The notes under the pieces: model-generated | Databases searched by the model: none | What the model saw: the letters and a program-made list of their open reading frames with translations, nothing else | Told to the model about the DNA's origin: nothing | Shown: positions 1-6,647 of the stretch, piece by piece | How positions within the stretch are numbered: position 1 is the first letter of the stretch | How the letters are laid out: every line of letters begins with the position of its first letter | Translations under genes and position numbers: made by a program | NCBI GenBank assembly: GCA_003164475.1 | Contig: PLTL01000108.1 | Span: 1-14,082 of the forward strand | Length of the DNA stretch: 14,082 bases | Direction: 5' to 3' | DNA from: Candidatus Dormiibacterota bacterium | GTDB lineage: Bacteria > Chloroflexota > Dormibacteria > UBA8260 > Bog-877

Positions 1-695
1 AGGAGGTCTTTCATGGCGCTGATCTTTTTCTCGTTGATGAGGATCACCGGCTCATCGAGAACCACTTCCATCTTGTCGGGGTTCGTGACGAAGTAGGGAG
101 AGAGGTAGCCCTTATCGAACTGCATGCCCTCCACTACTTCCAGCGTGGTGCCGATGGTCTTGGACTCCTCGACGGTGATCACCCCGTCGTTGCCCACCTT
201 CTCCATGGCATCGGCCACAGTCTCTCCGATGGCGGGGTCGGCGGCTGAGATCGAGGCGACCTGGGCGATCTTCTCCCGCTCGCTGATCGGCACCGAGTAC
301 TTCTTGATCTCGGCGACCACGGCATCAACAGCCTTCTGGATCCCGGCCTTAACTTGTACCGGGTTGGCGCCGTGGGTAACGTGGCGGAGCCCCTCAGTGA
401 TCATCGCCGAGGCCAGAACGGTGGCGGTGGTGGTGCCGTCCCCGGCGATGTCGTTGGTCTTGCTGGCTACCTCTTTGACCAGTTGGGCGCCCATATTCTC
501 AAAGGGATCCTCGAGCTCGATCTCCTTGGCGATGGTCACCCCGTCGTTGGTGATCGTGGGACTGCCGAACTTCTTGTCCAGCACCACGTTGCGGCCCTTG
601 GGCCCGATGGTGATCCGGACGGCATCCGCGACCTTGTCGACACCGCGCTTCAGGGCCGACTGGGCCTCCGCGTCGAATAGCAGTTGTTTGGGCAT
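1..695 (-). CDS. groEL: Chaperonin GroEL (Cpn60), N-terminal part, runs off the window
   Basis: This is the first 231 codons of the 60-kDa chaperonin, an ATP-driven cytosolic folding machine; the remainder lies before base 1. Reading the minus strand from ATG 695-693 gives [12 protein letters not shown], then the TIGPKGRNV segment near residue 29, the N-D-G-V-T motif with D51, and the G-D-G-T-T-T nucleotide loop at 85-90 with D86. These match the equatorial-domain signatures of the family, so identity is near certain. The start follows AGGAGA (minus, 706-701) by 5 nt. No groES lies upstream; the next gene diverges. It is therefore a stand-alone groEL copy, like the second groEL (hsp65) of many Actinobacteria. 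A CIRCE element 52 nt upstream of the ATG indicates HrcA heat-shock control. The C-terminus (GGM or His-rich tail) cannot be seen. Confidence 0.97.
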   Translation of the reverse strand, partial: MPKQLLFDAEAQSALKRGVDKVADAVRITIGPKGRNVVLDKKFGSPTITNDGVTIAKEIELEDPFENMGAQLVKEVASKTNDIAGDGTTTATVLASAMITEGLRHVTHGANPVQVKAGIQKAVDAVVAEIKKYSVPISEREKIAQVASISAADPAIGETVADAMEKVGNDGVITVEESKTIGTTLEVVEGMQFDKGYLSPYFVTNPDKMEVVLDEPVILINEKKISAMKDL

Positions 696-746
696 GCGTC
701 TCTCCTGTTCTTCCCCATCCAGACAGCTGAGGTTGCGGCCTTCATG

Positions 747-773
747 TTAGCACTCAAGGTCGCCGAGTGCTAG
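747..773. promoter_or_regulatory. CIRCE operator (HrcA binding site)
   Basis: The sequence is TTAGCACTC, nine spacer bases, then GAGTGCTAG. The family consensus is TTAGCACTC-N9-GAGTGCTAA, so 17 of 18 arm bases and the spacer length agree. CIRCE is the operator for the heat-shock repressor HrcA and lies upstream of groE and dnaK operons in many bacteria. Here it sits in the groEL leader or promoter. On the minus strand the arms contain TAGCAC (772-767) and TAACAT (749-744) exactly 17 bp apart, which could be the -35 and -10, with HrcA covering both; that reading is inference. Confidence 0.95.
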
Positions 774-791
774 CAGCCGGCCAGGGCAAGT

Positions 792-816
792 GCCAGGCGG
801 TCAGACGTGACCTGGC
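792..816. repeat. Inverted repeat between groEL and the GNAT gene, possible operator
   Basis: GGTCA-GACG-TGACC (799-812) is a perfect 5-bp inverted repeat. It is flanked by GCCA and TGGC, which continue the pairing if three bases are bulged on the left arm. It lies about where the -35 region of the GNAT gene's predicted promoter would be and upstream of the groEL CIRCE. It could bind a dimeric regulator or simply reflect GC-rich sequence. Confidence 0.35.
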
Positions 817-825
817 CAGCTCGGC

Positions 826-831
826 GATCAT
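826..831 (+). promoter_or_regulatory. Putative -10 element of a leaderless gene (GNAT)
   Basis: GATCAT lies exactly 6 nt before ATG 838. The A at position 2 and T at position 6 fit the -10 consensus TANNNT. No clear -35 and no Shine-Dalgarno sequence are visible, so transcription would start at or next to the ATG. Confidence 0.45.
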
Positions 832-837
832 GGGCGG

Positions 838-1647
838 ATGGGAGATGGCCGAAGTTCGGCGGAGCGCCTCTTCCGGCCCGCGGCGGAGCCGGCCCGAGCC
901 GACCTGATCCGGCGGTTCCTGCTGGCCCAGGGATGGGCCGGGCTCTCCCCTGGAGACCACCTGCAGCGGCTTCAGGCCCAGGGGCTTAGCCCGGAGGACT
1001 TCCTCTGGTGGCTGCCCGGCCCGGGCGGCGAGGTCCGGGCGGTGGCAGTGATGGCCCAGGGAAGGCTGGGGCTCATCGTGCCCACCCGGGATGGCCGCCC
1101 GGCGGCTCAGGAGCTGCTTGAGCGGCACCTGGCCGGGGCGCACCGGGTGATGGTGATCGAGGGCCAGCTGGACTGTACCTCGCTCAGCGAGTTCGCCGTC
1201 CACGCCCGGGAGGTGACGGTCGCGCCGCAGCTCGGACGTGACGCCACCGGGCTCCCCAGCACCCGTCCGGCCCGCCTCGAGGACGCCCCCGAGCTCCACC
1301 GGATCTATGAGCAGGTCAGTTGGATGCGGCAGGACAGCCCGGAGCTCTGGGTGGAGCGGCTGGAGCAGGAGCCGGCCTGGGTCGCCGAGATCGACGGCCG
1401 GGTGATCGCGGCAGCCCGCTGGACCAAGTCGTTCGGGCAGGCCGTCGAGGTTGGAGGGGTGGCCACCCATCCGGACTTCCGGCGCCGGGGCGGCGGCTCG
1501 GCGGCCACCCTGGCGGCCACCGCGGCGGCGCTGGAGCGGGGGCTGCTGACGGTGCTCCGCTACGGGGACCCCGAGCTGGCCGCTCTCTACCATCCGCTGG
1601 GCTTCCAGCCGGTGGGGCGAGAGCTGGTCTTCTACCGGAGTAGCTGA
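838..1647 (+). CDS. GNAT-family N-acetyltransferase with an extra N-terminal domain
   Basis: The 269-residue product most likely transfers an acetyl group from acetyl-CoA to an unknown amine. The C-terminal half (about 140-269) is a GNAT domain: the beta4-alpha3 core reads VGGVATHPDF, followed by R-R-R-G-G-G at 215-220, fitting the acetyl-CoA pyrophosphate loop R/Q-x-x-G-x-G/A. Y-H-P-L-G-F-Q-P-V-G near the C-terminus is the usual last motif. The N-terminal 140 residues have no motif I can name; proteins of this length often carry a degenerate second GNAT-like half (compare DUF4081 proteins of Actinobacteria). The ATG start is chosen because a -10-like hexamer ends 6 nt before it. The gene diverges from groEL and is followed after 25 nt by the DUF2342-like gene. 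The substrate is unknown. Confidence 0.85.
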   Translation: MGDGRSSAERLFRPAAEPARADLIRRFLLAQGWAGLSPGDHLQRLQAQGLSPEDFLWWLPGPGGEVRAVAVMAQGRLGLIVPTRDGRPAAQELLERHLAGAHRVMVIEGQLDCTSLSEFAVHAREVTVAPQLGRDATGLPSTRPARLEDAPELHRIYEQVSWMRQDSPELWVERLEQEPAWVAEIDGRVIAAARWTKSFGQAVEVGGVATHPDFRRRGGGSAATLAATAAALERGLLTVLRYGDPELAALYHPLGFQPVGRELVFYRSS

Positions 1648-1660
1648 GCGCCGGCCGCCG

Positions 1661-1666
1661 TATGAT
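1661..1666 (+). promoter_or_regulatory. Putative -10 element of a leaderless gene (DUF2342-like)
   Basis: TATGAT (5 of 6 to TATAAT) ends 6 nt before GTG 1673. It lies in the 25-nt gap after the GNAT stop codon. No Shine-Dalgarno sequence is present in that gap, supporting a leaderless transcript that begins at the GTG. Confidence 0.6.
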
Positions 1667-1672
1667 CGCCGG

Positions 1673-2836
1673 GTGCCCGAGCTGAAGTCGGTTCTGGCCT
1701 GGTCTGCGGTGGCGGCCGGAGCGGCCATAGTGGCTGGACAGCGTCTGTCCAAGGCGCTGGGGGACCCGGAAGCTCCGTTTCTGGACTGGGAACTGGTGCG
1801 TCGGACCGCCTACTCTCGCTGCGGCGGGGAGGGCAGGGCCGAAGTGGAACAGGCGGGGCGGGACTACGACCCATTGGTGGCGGAGCTGGTTCCGGTGCTG
1901 GCCGAGGCGTGCAACACCGACCCCCAGAGAGCGGACTTCGGCCGGGTGCGGGTGGTCAGCCGGCACGGCTTCATCGACCAGAACCTGGCCATGATGCAGC
2001 GGATGCTGCGGCCCATCGAGGAGCGGCAGGCCGGCTGGGGTGCGGTGAGACCCAATCCCCTGATGCGGGTGCCGAGCAGCCTTTACATGGGTAGCCTGCT
2101 GGGCTTCATGGCCCGGCGAGTTCTGGGCCAATACGATCCGGTGCTGAGCTTCCCTCCCGAGGCCGGCCGGGCCGACGATCAGGCCGCTCCGCTGCCAAGC
2201 CCGGCGCTGCTGATCGTGGAGGCCAACGTGCGCGGCTTCGCCGAGACCTGCGATCTCCCCCTCGACTCGCTTCGCCGCTGGTTGATGCTCCACGAACTCA
2301 CCCACGCCTGGCAGTTCGAGATCCACCCGTGGCTTCGGGACCACCTCATCTCCCTGATGGCCGAGTTGACCCGCGTTCCGGGGGGTGGGCGCAACCTCGG
2401 TCTGGAGGAGCTGGTCGAGGCCGCCCGGAGCCTGAGGCCCCAAGTGGCGTTGGTGGGCCGGATCCAGGCGGTGATGACGGTCCTCGAGGGGCACGGCAAC
2501 TACGTGATGCGGGAGGCGGGCCGCCGGCACTTCCCGGACTTTGACGCCCTCGACGAGGCATTCCACCGTCGCCACGACCAGTCCCATCCGGCCGAGAGGC
2601 TGATGCTCCTGATCTCGGGGATAGTCTTCAAGTTGCAGCAGTACCAGCAGGGGGAACGGTTCCTTCGGCAGGTCGCCGGGTCGGCCGGTCAGAATGGGCT
2701 GGACCGGATCTGGACCGGGCCCGGGTCCCTGCCGTCCTGGTCCGAGGTCCACCACCCCGAGCGCTGGCTGGCCCGGATGGGCTTCTCCGCGCCCGGGGAG
2801 GCCGGGGCAGCCGTCCCGCAGCACGCTCCGGCCTGA
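1673..2836 (+). CDS. Zinc-dependent metalloprotease-like protein, DUF2342 / F420-associated family
   Basis: The 387-residue protein carries a zincin motif, H-E-L-T-H at 207-211 (two His ligands and the catalytic Glu), and downstream E272-G-H274-G-N-Y, which in this family supplies further conserved, probably metal-binding, residues. That layout, and sequences such as LMLHELTHAWQFEIHPWL, fit the DUF2342 family (TIGR03624 'putative hydrolase'; TIGR03883 'coenzyme F420 biosynthesis-associated'), common in Actinobacteria and related phyla. Proteolysis has not been established for the family as far as I know, and the F420 link rests on co-occurrence. Residues about 7-23 form one hydrophobic stretch after a short N-terminus, possibly a membrane anchor. 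GTG 1673 is chosen because TATGAT ends 6 nt upstream. The C-terminus ends in a low-complexity Gly/Ala/Pro tail. Confidence 0.85.
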   Translation: MPELKSVLAWSAVAAGAAIVAGQRLSKALGDPEAPFLDWELVRRTAYSRCGGEGRAEVEQAGRDYDPLVAELVPVLAEACNTDPQRADFGRVRVVSRHGFIDQNLAMMQRMLRPIEERQAGWGAVRPNPLMRVPSSLYMGSLLGFMARRVLGQYDPVLSFPPEAGRADDQAAPLPSPALLIVEANVRGFAETCDLPLDSLRRWLMLHELTHAWQFEIHPWLRDHLISLMAELTRVPGGGRNLGLEELVEAARSLRPQVALVGRIQAVMTVLEGHGNYVMREAGRRHFPDFDALDEAFHRRHDQSHPAERLMLLISGIVFKLQQYQQGERFLRQVAGSAGQNGLDRIWTGPGSLPSWSEVHHPERWLARMGFSAPGEAGAAVPQHAPA

Positions 2837-2897
2837 TCCGGGAAAACTGTAGGGCGGCGACCGCGCCCAAGAGAGAGCAACCTCCGACCAGCGCGGG

Positions 2898-2903
2898 TAC
2901 ACT
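2898..2903 (+). promoter_or_regulatory. Putative -10 element upstream of the 2910 leader ORF
   Basis: TACACT ends 6 nt before GTG 2910, the same geometry as six other starts in this window. CGCGGG occurs on both sides of it (2892-2897 and 2905-2910) and again at 2923-2928. No convincing -35 is visible. Confidence 0.5.
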
Positions 2904-2909
2904 TCGCGG

Positions 2910-2990
2910 GTGAAACGCCTTACGCGGGCAGTCTCTTTTGCGCGCCCCGGCTGTGTCCGCACATGCACCCCAGTGGAGAGTGTCTTATGA
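2910..2990 (+). CDS. Possible 26-residue leaderless leader peptide
   Basis: The frame opens with GTG exactly 6 nt after TACACT and ends in TGA at 2988-2990, overlapping the ATG at 2987 of the next gene as ATGA. The peptide begins MKRLTRAVSF and has two cysteines, at residues 15 and 19. It is basic at the N-terminus and resembles no protein I know. The promoter spacing and ATGA junction suggest translational coupling or a regulatory uORF. It is too short for coding statistics, so the alternative is a simple 5' UTR. Confidence 0.4.
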   Translation: MKRLTRAVSFARPGCVRTCTPVESVL

Positions 2991-4531
2991 AGTCTCCCCA
3001 GCCTCGGTCCAGCTCGCAGGTCGTGGTCGCAGCCGTGCGTTCCGAACTGGACCGGCTGCTCGAGGCGCTCAGGGGTCTGGCCGGGCCTGGGCTGAGGCCG
3101 GCCCTGGTGCCGGTGCCCGTTGTCGGCCCTCCAGCGCGGCGGTCCGAGCTCCCCCGCCCCACGCCTCTCAGGATGGTCTTCGGGCGGCGGAAGGACGGTC
3201 CCCCTCAGGATGAGGCTCAGGAGGATGACGTGCCCGAGGCCCCGGACTCTGAGGAAGAGGCCGCGATTCCACCGATTCCCTCCGCGGCGGGGCCGGCCGA
3301 GCCCTCTGAGGAGTCAGGCCCGGACGAGACCGCGAGTTCGTGGTCTCCCCTCGACACCGCTGCTGCGGGATCGGTCCCAGACGAGCCGGATGAGCAGGAG
3401 CCGCCAGAGGTCGCGCCGGAGTCGGATCTCCCCGCCTGGGGAGTGCGGCCCTTCGCAGACCAGGAACCCCCCCAGGCCGCCGAGGCTGACGCTTCAGCTC
3501 TCTGGGGCACTGGGGTCGGCGAAGAGGAGTCCGCCACCTTCTCGCCCGCGGTGCTCGACTCCAGCAGCGGCACCGCCGAGCACCTCGGCTGGCTCCAGCC
3601 CGGTCCTGTGGAGACCGAGCCGTGGGGAGTCCCCGATGCCGGGGCCGCTCCCGACCAACCCAGCAAGGCCGGGGGCTTCGAGTTCGCACCCACCGATCTC
3701 GAGGAGGTGGACGAGATCGCCGCCGAGGCGCCGGCCGAGGAGATGCCCGGCGGTGAGCCGGAGGGCCTCGATAGCTTCTCCGAGATGGTCACCACTTCAG
3801 ACGAGCGCTGGGCCGCTCCCTCCCCCGTGATCGAAGAGGTGGTAGTCGAGGAGACGGTCATCTACCAGGTTCCCGAACCGGTGGTGAGGGTTGAGCCTGG
3901 GGCTCTGTCCACCCGCTCCTTCCCACTGCCGGAGGGTGAGATCGTGTTCCGCAACCTGCGGACCGGGTTCACCGACCCCGCGCGGCTTCTGCGACACCTG
4001 GCCGGCGAGGGGCATACCGGGGTGCTCCACGTGCAGGGGACGGACGGCGGCGACAGCTACGTGGTGCTGGTGGACGGCTACGTGGTGGCGGTCGCGAGTG
4101 CCCACCAGGGCATCATCACCACCTCCAACCGGATCGCGTTCCCCAACTTCCCCAACAGTCAGGACACGATCAACGTCGTCAGCTACTCCCGCCACATCGC
4201 CCGGGGGCTTGGCTTCCTGCTCCACGCCCCGGTTCGGTTCGCGGGGCTGGGCGCCATGTTTGTGAACCTTGAGGGGTTGCGCAGCTATCTCAGCAAGTAC
4301 TCCTGCAGCGGCGGCATGATCATCCACGCCCACGAGGGGGTGGGGGTGGCCCTCTTCGAGGAGGGCAAGCTTCTGGGTGGCTATGCCGGCACCCAGGCTC
4401 CGACCGCCGACCTGGGCCAGCTCCGCGACCTGGTCAAGGACCTGGAGGCCGAGATCGACGTCCGCTTCGGCGGACCCGCCGAGCTGGCGCCGATCCCACT
4501 GGACACGCTGCTGGCTGGTTATCCGTTGTGA
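2987..4531 (+). CDS. Uncharacterised acidic protein with duplicated C-terminal sensor-like modules
   Basis: I do not recognise this 514-residue protein with certainty. Residues 1-65 are basic and partly helical. Residues about 65-310 are a long, probably disordered linker rich in Glu, Asp, Pro, Ser and Ala. Residues about 315-514 are globular, with two similar units. The first includes LLRHLAGEGHTGVLHVQG then YVVLVDGYVVAVAS; the second includes LRSYLSKYSCSGGMIIHAHE then GVALFEEGKLLGGYAG. The pattern 'G-x-L-x-V ... x-x-x-x-x-G-x-h-x-x-A/G' recalls DUF4388/PATAN-type and roadblock-like modules, which is inference. There is no signal peptide or membrane segment, so it is presumably cytosolic. 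ATG 2987 is preferred over the in-frame ATG 2963 because GGAGAG lies 6 nt upstream and it overlaps the leader ORF stop. Its own stop overlaps the methyltransferase GTG. Confidence 0.75.
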   Translation: MKSPQPRSSSQVVVAAVRSELDRLLEALRGLAGPGLRPALVPVPVVGPPARRSELPRPTPLRMVFGRRKDGPPQDEAQEDDVPEAPDSEEEAAIPPIPSAAGPAEPSEESGPDETASSWSPLDTAAAGSVPDEPDEQEPPEVAPESDLPAWGVRPFADQEPPQAAEADASALWGTGVGEEESATFSPAVLDSSSGTAEHLGWLQPGPVETEPWGVPDAGAAPDQPSKAGGFEFAPTDLEEVDEIAAEAPAEEMPGGEPEGLDSFSEMVTTSDERWAAPSPVIEEVVVEETVIYQVPEPVVRVEPGALSTRSFPLPEGEIVFRNLRTGFTDPARLLRHLAGEGHTGVLHVQGTDGGDSYVVLVDGYVVAVASAHQGIITTSNRIAFPNFPNSQDTINVVSYSRHIARGLGFLLHAPVRFAGLGAMFVNLEGLRSYLSKYSCSGGMIIHAHEGVGVALFEEGKLLGGYAGTQAPTADLGQLRDLVKDLEAEIDVRFGGPAELAPIPLDTLLAGYPL

Positions 4532-5331
4532 TCGACGGCCCGGGGCCAGGGGAAGGCGATGGGCTCACTGACAGCCAGCGCCAATTCTCCCGGGTAGCCC
4601 AGGCCTACCGCGAGAGCCGCACCCACAGCGATCCGGTCTCGCTGGCCCGCTTCATCGCGCTGGCCGATCTGCGCCCCAACCACCGGGTCTTGGACGTCGC
4701 CACGGGGGCGGGCCACACCGCTCTGGCAGCTGCGCCCCACGTGCTCGAGGTGATCGGCCTGGACATCACCCCGGCGATGCTGGACCAGGCCAGGCGGCTG
4801 GCGGCCGAGCGGGAGATCCGCAATGTCAGCTTCGTGGAGGGCGACGCTGCGGCACTGCCCTTCCCGCCGGCCAGCTTCGACCGGGTGCTGGTCCGCTCCG
4901 CGCCCCACCATTTCGTCCAGATGATCCCGGCGCTTGCCGAGGCCTACCGGGTGCTCCGCCCGGGGGGCGTCTTCGCGGTCAGCGACTGCTCGCCGCCTCC
5001 GGTGGTACGGGACTGGCTGGAGGTTGTGGAGGTGGGCCGAGACCCATCCCATGTCCGTAGCCGGGCCCTGGAGGAGTGGCGGGCTCTGCTCCAGTCCCTC
5101 GGCTTTACCGTCGAGCTGGCCGAGCGGATCGAACAGGAGAAGGACATTCTGGAGTGGTTCGCGATCGCCAAGCTCGACGAGAAGTCTCAGCGCAAGCTCC
5201 TCGACTACTACGACAGCGCCCCCCAGGCGGTTCGCGGTCAGCTCCTCCCCCAGTGGCGGGAGGGTCGCTTCTACCACCGGTACTGGCACGCGCTGATCCG
5301 GGCTCGCCGGCCCATCCAGCCCCCGACCTGA
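4528..5331 (+). CDS. Class I SAM-dependent methyltransferase (UbiE/Methyltransf_11 type)
   Basis: The 267-residue protein should transfer a methyl group from S-adenosylmethionine; the acceptor is unknown. Motif I, VLDVATGAGHT at 54-64, is the SAM-binding glycine loop. D79 in GLDIT ends strand beta2 and would bind the ribose hydroxyls. F-V-E-G-D-A follows as the adenine-binding region, and the YRVLRPGGVFAVSD stretch is the usual post-motif III segment. This order fits the UbiE/COQ5-like small-molecule methyltransferases rather than DNA or rRNA enzymes. The C-terminal 90 residues are helical and family-specific. The GTG start overlaps the upstream stop codon as GTGA, indicating translational coupling with the acidic two-module protein. 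No separate promoter or ribosome binding site is needed. A menaquinone role is possible but unsupported by the neighbours. Confidence 0.9.
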   Translation: MIDGPGPGEGDGLTDSQRQFSRVAQAYRESRTHSDPVSLARFIALADLRPNHRVLDVATGAGHTALAAAPHVLEVIGLDITPAMLDQARRLAAEREIRNVSFVEGDAAALPFPPASFDRVLVRSAPHHFVQMIPALAEAYRVLRPGGVFAVSDCSPPPVVRDWLEVVEVGRDPSHVRSRALEEWRALLQSLGFTVELAERIEQEKDILEWFAIAKLDEKSQRKLLDYYDSAPQAVRGQLLPQWREGRFYHRYWHALIRARRPIQPPT

Positions 5332-5346
5332 GCTCCGGGACTGGGG

Positions 5347-5352
5347 TAGGCT
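5347..5352 (+). promoter_or_regulatory. Putative -10 element of a leaderless gene (Cys4 protein operon)
   Basis: TAGGCT ends 6 nt before ATG 5359, in the 27-nt gap after the methyltransferase stop. No -35 is evident. The gap does contain AGGCGG directly before the ATG, but that is too close to serve as a Shine-Dalgarno sequence. The element would start the three-gene unit ending at 7791. Confidence 0.5.
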
Positions 5353-5358
5353 AGGCGG

Positions 5359-5733
5359 ATGGCCGAGCCCGTCGACCTGAGCCCGATCCACCGGGAGCTG
5401 GATGCCGTCAAGCGGGTGATCTGCCACTGCCAGCTCCAGGGCGAGTGCCTCGGCTGCAAGGGCATCGAGATGGTGCGGCAGCAGCTGGAGGCGGTGGTGG
5501 CCGCGGCCTCCCAGCCGGTCCTGCTCCAGGTTGCCCAGGAGACAGCCGCCCGGGAGATGCTCACCCAGTTCGCCCAGATGCAGGAGCGCCTGATGGACGA
5601 CCCCCAGATGCGCCAGGCGGCCGACGCGGTTCGTCAGCGGCTGATGGAGGACCCCGAGGCCCGCCGGATGATCGAGGAGCTGATGAATCGGCTCGGCCAG
5701 GGCGGCGAGCCCGGGCAAGGCCAGCCGGAGTGA
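5359..5733 (+). CDS. Small Cys4-motif helical protein with DP repeats, unrecognised
   Basis: The 124-residue product is not one I can name. Near the N-terminus it has C22-x-C24-x5-C30-x2-C33, a spacing able to hold zinc or an Fe-S cluster. The remainder is predicted helical, with many Gln, Ala, Glu and Met residues. Residues 77-87 (RLMDDPQMRQA) and 94-104 (RLMEDPEARRM) are a 17-residue tandem repeat with a conserved Asp-Pro, reminiscent of STI1/DP-type client-binding repeats. A distant link to YlbF-type regulators, which also combine helices with cysteines, is only a guess. The C-terminus is a short Gly/Gln/Pro tail. The start lies 6 nt after TAGGCT, and its stop overlaps the lyase GTG by 4 bp, so the two are probably co-translated. 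Confidence 0.75.
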   Translation: MAEPVDLSPIHRELDAVKRVICHCQLQGECLGCKGIEMVRQQLEAVVAAASQPVLLQVAQETAAREMLTQFAQMQERLMDDPQMRQAADAVRQRLMEDPEARRMIEELMNRLGQGGEPGQGQPE

Positions 5734-6647
5734 GCCATTCCAGGCTCTCGGTGCTGGTTCTGCCTGGCGGCAACCGGCACATGGCGGAGAAGGCGGCCAG
5801 CCTGCCCGCCGCCGAGGTCGTGCTGGACCTTGAGGACGCCGTGGCTGAGGAGCCCGGCGAGAAGGCCAGGGCCCGAGCTCAGCTGGTGCAGAACCTTCGC
5901 GAACTCGATTTCGGGGGGCGAGCGGTGGCGGTGCGGATCAACCAGCTCGACGGACCCTATGCCCTGAGGGACGTCATGGCGCTGGTTTCCGAGGTCGGGG
6001 AGCGGATCTCCTGCCTGGTGGTGCCCAAGGTTAACTCGCCCTCCCAGGTGGTCTTCCTCGACCACCTGCTCAGCGCCCTCGAGGCGGAGCGTCCGGCCCG
6101 GCACCGGATCGGACTCGAGCTCCAGATCGAGGACCCCGCCGGGTTGGAGGCGGTCTCTGAGATCGCGGCCGCGTCGGCTCGCACCGAAGCGCTGATCTTC
6201 GGCCCAGGCGACTTCTCCGCCGCGATGGGGATGCCCCAGCTGACCATCGGCGATGGGACCGCCGGCTATCCCGGCGACCTCTGGCACTACGTCCTGGTCA
6301 GGATCGCCGTGGCCGCCAAGGCCCGCGGGCTCCAAGCGATCGACGGACCCTGCTCCGACATTGGCGACGTCGCCGGACTGGAGCGGTCCTCGGAGCGGGC
6401 CGCTGCCCTCGGCTACGACGGGAAGTGGGCGATCCACCCGTCCCAGCTGGAGACGGTCAACCGCGCCTTCACCCCGAACGCCGGTCAGGTGCGCCGGGCC
6501 GAGGAGATCCTGGCCCTCCTCGGCCAGCGCGGGGGAGCGTCGCGGATGGGCCAGGAGATGGTCGACGAAGCGCACGGCCGGATGGCCCGCGAGGTGCTCC
6601 TCCGGGCCGGGCTTGAGGCCCCCGACGGAGCCTCCCATGAGCGGTGA
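5730..6647 (+). CDS. HpcH/HpaI aldolase / citrate lyase beta-subunit-like C-C lyase
   Basis: The 305-residue protein belongs to the CitE-like branch of the HpcH/HpaI family, TIM-barrel enzymes that cleave or form C-C bonds of acyl-CoA or keto-acid substrates (malyl-CoA, citramalyl-CoA, citryl groups). Visible signatures are EVVLDLEDAV near residue 30, VRINQLDG with R69 (substrate carboxylate or CoA thioester), E134 and D161 in IFGPGDFSAAMG (Mg2+ ligands in the family), and GYDGKWAIHPSQ near 230-240. Its length is typical of stand-alone CitE-like proteins; citrate lyase alpha and gamma subunits are absent here, so a malyl/citramalyl-CoA lyase or thioesterase activity is more likely than citrate fermentation. 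GTG 5730 is chosen because it overlaps the previous stop as GTGA. The gene overlaps the PLP-enzyme gene by 11 bp. Confidence 0.9.
   Translation: MSHSRLSVLVLPGGNRHMAEKAASLPAAEVVLDLEDAVAEEPGEKARARAQLVQNLRELDFGGRAVAVRINQLDGPYALRDVMALVSEVGERISCLVVPKVNSPSQVVFLDHLLSALEAERPARHRIGLELQIEDPAGLEAVSEIAAASARTEALIFGPGDFSAAMGMPQLTIGDGTAGYPGDLWHYVLVRIAVAAKARGLQAIDGPCSDIGDVAGLERSSERAAALGYDGKWAIHPSQLETVNRAFTPNAGQVRRAEEILALLGQRGGASRMGQEMVDEAHGRMAREVLLRAGLEAPDGASHER

Noticed and set aside
124..750. Plus-strand 208-codon frame
   Set aside because: It is the complement of groEL, Ser/Thr/Pro-rich and without recognisable features; it also runs through CIRCE.
2852..2868. GGGCG/CGCCC hairpin after the DUF2342 gene as a terminator
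   Set aside because: It has only 5 bp, a 7-nt loop and no T run; such short stems are expected by chance at this GC content.
754..2968. Long open frames on the minus strand (for example 754-1752 and 1316-2968)
   Set aside because: They are antisense to the GNAT and DUF2342 genes, rich in Arg, Pro, Gly and Ala without domain motifs, and are a usual by-product of high-GC codon use.
2963..2986. Start of the acidic protein at ATG 2963
   Set aside because: No ribosome binding site precedes it, whereas ATG 2987 has GGAGAG at a 6-nt distance and an ATGA junction with the leader ORF.
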